Shown here piece after piece: positions 51,094-64,000 of a stretch of DNA of 64,000 nt. The notes under the pieces were generated by a model, which searched no databases, was not told the origin of the DNA, and saw nothing but the letters and a program-made list of their open reading frames with translations. The position numbers were made by a program, and so were the translations under genes. The stretch is from Cryptosporangium phraense (GTDB taxonomy: Bacteria > Actinomycetota > Actinomycetes > Mycobacteriales > Cryptosporangiaceae): assembly GCF_006912135.1 (NCBI RefSeq), contig NZ_VIRS01000024.1:41329-105328 (forward strand). The letters are read 5' to 3'. Each line of letters begins with the position of its first letter. Position 1 is the stretch's first letter.

Positions 51094-53582
51094 TGCGCGT
51101 CGCGGTGTCGTGGCTGGGCGAGTACCTGGATGTCGCGGGGCGCTCGGTTGCCGAGATCGACGCGGCGTTCGTGCGGGCCGGGCTCGAGGTCGAGGCCGTT
51201 CACGACCTGGGGGCTTCGGTCTCCGGGCCGTTGGTGATCGGCAAGGTGCTGTCGGCCGAGGAGCTGACCGGGTTCAAGAAGCCGATCTGGTACTGCCGGG
51301 TGGACGTCGGTCCGGCTCTGAACGGGCCCGAGGGCAGCCGGGGGATCGTCTGCGGGGCGCCCAACGTGGCTTCGGCGGCCTACGTAGTGGTCTCATTGCC
51401 CGGAGCGGTGTTGCCCGGTGGGTTCGAGATCGCGGCCCGGAAGACGTACGGGCACATCTCCGACGGGATGATCTGCTCCGGGCGTGAGCTCGGCATCAGC
51501 GACGACCACAGCGGGATCCTGGCGTTCTCGTCGCTCCCGTCCGGGCTGGAGCCGGGCTCGGATGCCCGGTCTCTGCTGGGCCTCGACGACGTGATCTTCG
51601 AGCTGGCGATCACCCCCGACCGGGGCTACTGCTTCTCGGTGCGCGGGTTGGCCCGGGAGTTGGCGTCCTCGCTGGGGGTTCCGTTCCGCGACCCGGCGTC
51701 GACGTACACGGTGCCGTCTTCGACGGACGAACCGCCGCACCCGGTCGTCGTCGAGGACACCGTCGGCTGTGATCGGTTCTACGCACGGGCCGTCACCGGT
51801 CTGAACCCGGCGGCGCCGTCGCCGGAGTGGATGAAGCGGCGGCTGCAGGCCGCCGGGGTGCGGTCGATCTCGCTCGCCGTCGACGTCACGAACTACCTGA
51901 TGCTCGAACTCGGGCAGCCGATGCACGCGTTCGACCGGGCGGCTTTGACCGGACCGATCGTGGTGCGGCGGGCTCGGGAGGGTGAGCGGGTCACCACGCT
52001 GGACGGCTCGGACCGTGCTGTGTCGGTCGAGGACCTGCTGATCACCGACGACACCGGGCCGATCGGGCTGGCCGCGGTGATGGGCGGCGCGACCACGGAG
52101 ATCTCGTCGGAGACGACCGAGGTGCTGATCGAGGCCGCGCACTGGGACCCGGTGTCGGTGGCCCGCACCGCGCGCCGGCACAAGCTGCCGAGCGAGGCGT
52201 CGAAGCGCTTCGAGCGGGGAGTCGACCCGGAGATGACCGCGGTCGCGGCCGAGGCGGCCGTGCGGCTGCTGGTCGAGTACGGCGGTGCGGTCGCGGACCC
52301 GCGGGTCCTCGACCTGGACGCCCGGGGCCCGGTTTCGCCGATCAGCCTGCCGGTGTCGTTGCCGTCGCGGGTGGTCGGGGTTCCGTATTCGCGGTCGGTG
52401 GTCGAGAAGCGGCTGCGTGACGTGGGCTGCACGGTCACGACCGCGGGCGAGGACGAGCTCTGGGTGCTGCCGGCGTCGTGGCGTCCGGACCTGACCGACC
52501 CGGTCGACCTGGTCGAGGAGGTGGCCCGGCTGGAGGGGTACGACAACATCCCGTCGGTGCTGCCGCCGACCCCGTCGTCGTCCGGTTTGACCGACGACCA
52601 GCGCCGTCGTCGCACGGTGGCCCGTGCGCTGGCCGAGGCCGGCTACGTCGAGGTGCTGAGCTACCCGTTCGTCGCACCGTCGATTCACGACGCGTTCGGT
52701 CTGGACGCGGACGACCCGCGCCGCTCCGCGGTACGGCTGGCGAACCCGCTCTCGGACGCCGAGCCGGAGATGCGGACGAGCCTGCTGCCCGGCCTGGTGA
52801 AGGCGATGCTCCGAAACATCGGGCGCGGCCAGCGGGACGTCTCGCTGTTCGAGATGGGCCTCGTGTTCCTACCGGGGGCGGAGTCGGGCCCGGCGCCGCG
52901 GCTGGGAGTGGACCGCCGTCCCACGGACGAGGAACTGGCCGCCCTGTACGCCGCTGTGCCGTCCCAGCCGAGGCACGTGGCGGTGCTGCTCACCGGTGAC
53001 CGTGACCCGGCCGGCTGGTGGGGCCCGGGACGCCCTGCGTCCTGGGCCGACGCGATCGAGGCCGCGCGCACCGTAGCCGCCGGAGCCGGAGTGGCGCTCG
53101 AAGTCCGCCGCGGTGATCTCGCCCCGTGGCACCCGGGCCGCTGCGCGGAACTGGTCGTGGATGGACGGGTAGTGGGCCACGCCGGCGAATTGCACCCGAG
53201 GGTGGTGGCGGCGCTGGAATTGCCGTCGAGGACGGCGGCGATGGAGCTGAATCTGGACGCTCTACCGGCGCCGGAGGTCCCGACCGCGCCGGTGATCTCG
53301 CCGTTCCCGCCGGCGTTGCTGGATGTGGCGTTGGTAGTGGACGAGCAGGTGCCGGCGGGGGAGGTGGAAAAGGCGCTGGCGGAGGGGGCAGGGGATCTGC
53401 TGGAGTCGGTCCGCCTCTTCGACGTTTACCAGGGTTCCCAAATAGCCGAAGGCAAAAAGTCTCTGGCGTTCGCCCTGACCCTACGCTCCCCCACCCAAAC
53501 CCTAACCGCCGAACAATCCACCACCACCCGAGACGCAGCGGTAACAAACGCCGCCACCACCCACGGAGCAGCGCTTCGGTGA
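51093..53582 (+). CDS. pheT: Phenylalanyl-tRNA synthetase beta subunit
   Basis: 829 residues. Domains in order: EMAP-like OB fold (about 40-155, GPLVIGKVLSAEEL), B3/B4 editing domain (about 215-400, AVDVTNYLMLELGQPMHAFD), B5 (about 410-480), catalytic-like core (about 500-710, LANPLSDAEPEMRTSLLPGL), and anticodon-binding ferredoxin-like domain at the C-terminus (ISPFPPALLDVALVVDEQVP). Edits Tyr mischarged on tRNA-Phe. Confidence 0.96.
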
Positions 53583-53619
53583 TAACTGCTGCATGAATTA
53601 GGCGCCCTACAGAATTGGA

Positions 53620-54087
53620 CTATTTTGGTGTGGCGCTGCACACTTTGTTGTTTACGACGGCGAATTCTATTTCCTCGTTTCTAACGAATATCTCTCCAGA
53701 TTTTTCGACCTCGTAAGTTGCTCGGACTCGAACGATGGTCGAGTCATTTCCGGAGGTCCTCTGGCCCTCGTTTGACCAACGAATATCTGTGAGGGTAACT
53801 CCATCGCGCTTGAACCCTGCGTTGAAGTCATCAATCAGCGACTTTGCATTATCCTTCGAGCCGGAACACGTAACACTCGCGAGTCCGTCGACGTTCTGCT
53901 TCTGGAGGCTCCGATAGTAAGCGGATATGGCCTCTGAAGAGTTATTGGGAGAGTCGTCAAATTTTTGAAGGAAAAGCCATGCGACTCCGGAGCAAATCAG
54001 AAGCAGCAGGGTGCCAACGGTGGCGATCGAGGCGATGACGATTGTTCGAGTCGAGGATCCCTTGGTGGTCCATCGGTCATCGGTCAT
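53620..54087 (-). CDS. AT-rich single-pass membrane protein, unknown function
   Basis: 155 residues from ATG 54087 (AGGAG eight bases upstream). One helix at about 14-38 (RTIVIASIATVGTLLLLICSGVAWLFL), then an outside domain of about 110 residues with an NTF2/DUF4878-like pattern (AISAYYRSLQKQNVDGLASVTC ... IVRVRATYEVEKSGEIF) and two Cys that may bond (VTC and KVC). Base composition is far from the surroundings: the 60-base line 53641-53700 counts only 24 G/C. A singleton between pheT and argC on the opposite strand; probably a recent insertion. Confidence 0.75.
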   Translation of the reverse strand: MTDDRWTTKGSSTRTIVIASIATVGTLLLLICSGVAWLFLQKFDDSPNNSSEAISAYYRSLQKQNVDGLASVTCSGSKDNAKSLIDDFNAGFKRDGVTLTDIRWSNEGQRTSGNDSTIVRVRATYEVEKSGEIFVRNEEIEFAVVNNKVCSATPK

Positions 54088-54182
54088 CGGGATCACTCCT
54101 GACGGACGTTCTGGTCGCCCTAGTTCAGGCTAGCTGTTGGTGTCGACGCATCGTTCCGGCGTGCCACGCCTCAGGCTGACGT

Positions 54183-54216
54183 TGCATGGGAATCCATGGG
54201 GGTGCATACTCATGCG
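54183..54216 (+). promoter_or_regulatory. Candidate ARG boxes upstream of argC
   Basis: Two imperfect inverted repeats in tandem: TTGCATGGGAATCCATGG and GGTGCATACTCATGCGG. The TGCAT/ATGCA-like half sites resemble ARG boxes bound by ArgR in actinobacteria. argR is inside the operon, so autoregulation is expected. Confidence 0.5.
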
Positions 54217-54228
54217 GTAGGTCGTTGA

Positions 54229-56413
<2,185 letters not shown>

Positions 56414-56417
<4 letters not shown>

Positions 56418-57312
56418 GCGTCGATCACATGCTCTCCGCCCGGGACATCGAAACCGCCCAGCGCAAGGCCAGCGTCCTCATCGAGGCCCTGCCCTGGCTC
56501 AAGCGCTTCAACGGCGCCGTCGTCGTCGTCAAGTACGGCGGTCACGCCATGACCGACGAATCCCTCAAGCGCGCGTTCGCCGAGGACATGGTCTTCCTCC
56601 GCTACGCCGGTGCCCGCCCGGTCGTCGTGCACGGCGGTGGTCCGCAGATCTCCAGCATGCTGAACCGCCTCGGCATCGACAGCGAGTTCCGGGGCGGCCT
56701 GCGCGTCACCACGCCCGAAACGATGGACGTCGTCCGCATGGTGCTGGTCGGTCAGGTCGGGCGAGAACTCGTCGGGCTGATCAACGAGCACGGACCGTTC
56801 GCCGTTGGCATGTCCGGAGAAGATGCGCACCTGCTCACGGCGACAAAAAGAAAAGCCACCGTCGACGGCGAGCTCGTCGACGTCGGACTGGTCGGAGACG
56901 TGGCGACGGTGAACCCGGCGGCCGTGTGGGACCTGATCGAGTCCGGACGGATACCGGTCATCTCGACGGTCGCGCCGGACGCGGACGGGCAGGTGCACAA
57001 CCTGAACGCGGACACCGCGGCCTCGGCCCTCGCGGTCGCGCTCGGCGCGCAGAAGCTCGTGGTCCTGACCGACGTCGAAGGCCTGTACACGCGCTGGCCG
57101 GACCATGATTCCCTGGTCAGCCAGATCGCCGCCGAGGACCTCGAGACCCTGCTGCCGGCGCTCTCGGCGGGCATGATCCCGAAGATGGAGGCGTGCCTGC
57201 GCGCGGTGCGCGGCGGGGTGCCGCAGGCGACGGTCATCGACGGTCGCGTCGCCCACTCGCTGCTCCTGGAGATCTTCACCGAGGAAGGATTCGGCACGAT
57301 GGTGGTCCCGTC

Positions 57313-57316
<4 letters not shown>
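56414..57316 (+). CDS. argB: Acetylglutamate kinase
   Basis: 300 residues. Phosphorylates N-acetylglutamate. Amino acid kinase fold: [48 protein letters not shown] and LTDVEGLY. The N-terminal helix ([19 protein letters not shown]) is typical of the arginine-inhibited type, so feedback control is likely. GTG 56414. Confidence 0.96.
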
Positions 57317-61873
<4,557 letters not shown>

Positions 61874-61893
<20 letters not shown>

Positions 61894-63154
61894 CTTTCTC
61901 GACGAACTGCGCTGGCGCGGCCTCATCGCCCAAACGACCGACGAGCAGGCCCTCGGTGCTGCTCTCGACGCCGGGCCGCTCACGGTCTATGCCGGTTTCG
62001 ACCCGACCGCGGCGAGCCTGCACGCCGGCCACCTCGTCCCGATGCTCACGCTGCGGCGTTTCCAGCAGGCCGGCCACCGTCCGATCGTCCTGGCCGGCGG
62101 CGCGACCGGCCTGATCGGCGACCCCAGCGGCCGCTCCAGCGAGCGGGTACTCAACACGCCGGAGCGGGTCCGCGAGCTGGTCGAGGCGCTGCGCCCCCAG
62201 CTGGCCAAGTTCGTCGACTTCGAACAGGGCGCCCTGCTGGCCAACAACCTCGACTGGACCGCGAACATCTCGGCCCTCGACTTCCTGCGTGACGTCGGCA
62301 AACACTTCCCGGTCACGCAGATGATGGCCCGCGAGTCGGTCAGCGCCCGCATCAACTCCGGCGGACTGTCCTACACCGAGTTCAGCTACCAGCTCCTGCA
62401 GGCCAACGACTACCTGCAGCTCTACCGCGACCAGGGCTGCCGCCTGCAGATCGGCGGCAACGACCAGTGGGGCAACATCACCGCGGGCCTCGACTACATC
62501 CGCCGCGTCACCGCCAACGAAGGCGGTCCTGCGCACGCGCTCACGCTGCCGCTGCTCACCAACGCCAGCGGAGAGAAGTTCGGCAAGAGCACCGGCGGCG
62601 GATCCGTGTGGCTGGACCCGGCGCTGACCAGCCCTTACGCCTGGTACCAGTTCTGGTTCAACACCGATGACCGCGACGTCGTCGCCCGCCTCAAGACGTT
62701 CACGTTCCTCGACCGCAAGGAGATCGAGGAGCTGGCCGCGGCGGTCGAGGAGCGGCCGGCGGCGCGCCTCGCGCAGCGTCGGCTCGCGGAGGAGATGACC
62801 ACGCTGGTCCACGGGTCGTCCGAGACGTCGGCGGTCACTGCGGCCAGCGGTGCGTTGTTCGGCCGCGGCGAGCTGCAGGGCCTCCCCGCGGAAACGTTGC
62901 GCGCGGCTCTGGCCGAGGCCGGTCTGCACCAGGTCGGTGGGGAGCTTCCGTCCGCGGCGGCGCTGTTCCAGGCGTCCGGCCTCGCGTCCAGCCTCTCCGA
63001 CGCGCGCCGGACGGTCCGCGAGGGCGGGGCCTACGTCAACAACGCGAAGGTCACCGACGCCGACGCGCCTCCGGCCCGGGAAGACCTCCTCCACGGCCGC
63101 TGGCTGGTCCTCCGCAAGGGAAAGCGCACGATCGCCGGGGTCGAGGTCTCGTAG
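61874..63154 (+). CDS. tyrS: Tyrosyl-tRNA synthetase
   Basis: 426 residues from ATG 61874; GTG 61886 ([15 protein letters not shown]) matches homologue starts equally well. Class I synthetase: HIGH motif as HAGH in [14 protein letters not shown]-like KFGKST, tyrosine pocket region YAGFDPTA and the [12 protein letters not shown] segment. C-terminal S4 RNA-binding domain (about 360-426, [19 protein letters not shown]). Start overlaps the mpg end. Followed by a hairpin at 63174. Confidence 0.96.
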
Positions 63155-63159
63155 GTTCT

Positions 63160-63207
63160 TTTACGCCTGCATGGCGCGCGCCTGGGCCTTCCGCGGCCGG
63201 CGCGCGC
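63160..63207 (+). terminator. Terminator-like palindrome after tyrS; copy 2 of the repeated element
   Basis: TTTACGCCTGC at 63160-63170, then GCGCGCGCC (63174-63182) and GGCC (63185-63188) pair with GGCCGGCGCGCGC (63195-63207). Same leader word, same CTTCCGCG loop region and nearly the same stem as 2297-2343. Confidence 0.75.
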
Positions 63208-63289
63208 TGGTCTCTCGTGGGTCGGGCGGCACGACGGTGGTCGCGACCCGAGGGTCCTAGCTCCGGTCACTGACGGGCGAGTGGCCGTC

Positions 63290-63620
63290 GCGGATACCCG
63301 CCGACCGCGAGCCGCCCGGGGCCGACCGCGGGCTGCCGGAGCGCCGACCGCGAGCCGCCCCGGGCCGACCTCGGACCGCCCGAGGGCTGAGCGAAAGCCG
63401 CTGAAGGTCCAAGCGGGCCGCCCGGCGCCGAGAGGGCCGCCCGGGGGCTGAGCGCGGGCCGCCCGGGGGGTGAGCGCGGGCCGTCCGGGGCCGACCGCGG
63501 GTAGCACAGGGACCGAGCTCGGGCCGCCCGCGGCCGATCGCGGGTCGCACGGGGGCCGAGTGCGAGCCGTCCGGTGCCGAGCGCGAGCCGCCCGGGGGAG
63601 GCCGGGCGGGCGTGCCGGCT
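63290..63620. repeat. GCCGACCGCGAGCCGCCCGGG-like low-complexity array
   Basis: Imperfect repeats of GGGCCGACCGCG and GAGCCGCCCGGGG words. Like the array after nusB, it lies just downstream of a copy of the terminator-like element. Confidence 0.75.
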
Positions 63621-63842
63621 CGGCCGGCCGACCCGCGGCACCGCCGAGCGCAAGGGTGTGGCGCGCGCCACGTCCGACCGGGTTTGCAGATCCGCGGAAG
63701 GCCGCGTAGATTTCATCGGGCCCGCAGGGGACACGGACACGATCCGGTGCGCAAGCGCCGGGGTGGACGTCCCGCGGGAAACCAGCCGAACGAGCCGGTG
63801 AAAGCCGGAGCGTAACGCTGTGTGCCGGGCGAGGCAGCCGAA

Positions 63843-63872
63843 TTGGCGGTTGCGAACTCGACCGGATACGCT
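63843..63872 (+). promoter_or_regulatory. Promoter-like site P1 near the right edge
   Basis: TTGGCG (63843-63848) and TACGCT (63867-63872) separated by 18 bases, followed by GGAAAAG. Confidence 0.5.
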
Positions 63873-63936
63873 GGAAAAGCCGAACGGAAAGCAATCCGTG
63901 ACGGCCGCACCACCCGCTCGAGCAATCGGCACCAAT

Positions 63937-63965
63937 TTGGCGCCGGAGACGCGAGCGGTTAAGCT
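63937..63965 (+). promoter_or_regulatory. Promoter-like site P2 near the right edge
   Basis: TTGGCG (63937-63942) and TAAGCT (63960-63965) separated by 17 bases, again followed by GGAAA. Tandem copies with the same -35 suggest a strongly expressed unit to the right. Confidence 0.5.
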
Positions 63966-64000
63966 GGAAATGCGCAAGCAATTCCAGCGCCCCGATAAGA

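Larger units (their letters stand above)
63155..64000. other. Gene-free right end of the window
   Basis: 846 bases. Order: terminator-like element, GC-rich low-complexity array (63290-63620), perfect palindrome GTGGCGCGCGCCAC (63659-63672), then a less GC-rich stretch with two promoter-like sites (63843-63872, 63937-63965) and a CTGGAA/TTCCAG hairpin (63964-63987). No credible ORF. Confidence 0.65.

Overview
The window is high-GC actinobacterial DNA: most genes use G/C third positions, GTG, TTG and even ATC or CTG starts are common, and many genes overlap by four bases (ATGA/GTGA). The left part, efp-nusB-bldD-pyrR-pyrB-pyrC-PH-carA-carB-pyrD-pyrF-mihF-gmk-rpoZ-coaBC-metK-priA-fmt-rsmB-rpe-rib, follows the core order known from Streptomyces coelicolor and relatives. 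The organism is therefore a filamentous or sporulating-type actinomycete. The bloated low-complexity proteins suggest a Frankia/Cryptosporangium/Micromonospora-like lineage rather than Streptomyces, but the genus cannot be fixed from sequence alone.

Layout. 1-1080: truncated family 9 glycosidase lipoprotein (minus). 1288-2285: efp-nusB. 2286-4325: about 2 kb with no credible gene, made of a terminator and three GC-rich low-complexity arrays. 4326-4802: bldD (minus). 5293-15100: complete pyrimidine operon with a PyrR-binding loop just before the pyrR ribosome site. 15410-18471: mihF-gmk-rpoZ, terminator, coaBC. 18568-28349: metK, priA, def-fmt-rsmB-rpe. 28346-29377: response regulator with a GGDDF diguanylate-cyclase-type domain. 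29468-31998: FMN riboswitch and ribE-ribBA-ribH (no ribD). 32031-33635: hisE-hisG-PH protein. 33725-36539 (minus): a 50-residue membrane peptide and a large low-complexity membrane protein.

37036-46998: a six-gene cluster resembling the core of a type IV secretion machine: a small two-helix protein, a VirB3/PrgI-like protein, a 1764-residue VirB4-like ATPase, a VirB6/TrbL-like polytopic protein, a VirB8/TcpC-like protein and a two-domain peptidoglycan hydrolase. No relaxase, coupling protein, integrase or tRNA attachment site is visible, so it looks like a resident chromosomal system. Its divergent neighbour at 34050-36539 may belong to it.

47056-53582: DUF1844 gene (minus), then infC-rpmI-rplT-rRNA methyltransferase with an attenuator-like leader and an ATC start for infC, then pheST behind a short leader ORF. 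53620-54087: AT-rich orphan membrane protein (minus). 54241-63154: argC-J-B-D-F-R-H (argG absent), a 3-methyladenine glycosylase and tyrS. 63155-64000: a second copy of the terminator-like element seen after nusB, another GC-rich low-complexity array, and two promoter-like sites with near-consensus spacing at the right edge, possibly for an rRNA operon just outside the window.

A theme across the window is expansion of simple GC-rich repeats, both between genes and inside reading frames: the PriA N-terminus, RsmB N-terminus and middle, the 34050 membrane protein, and the VirB4-like N-terminus.
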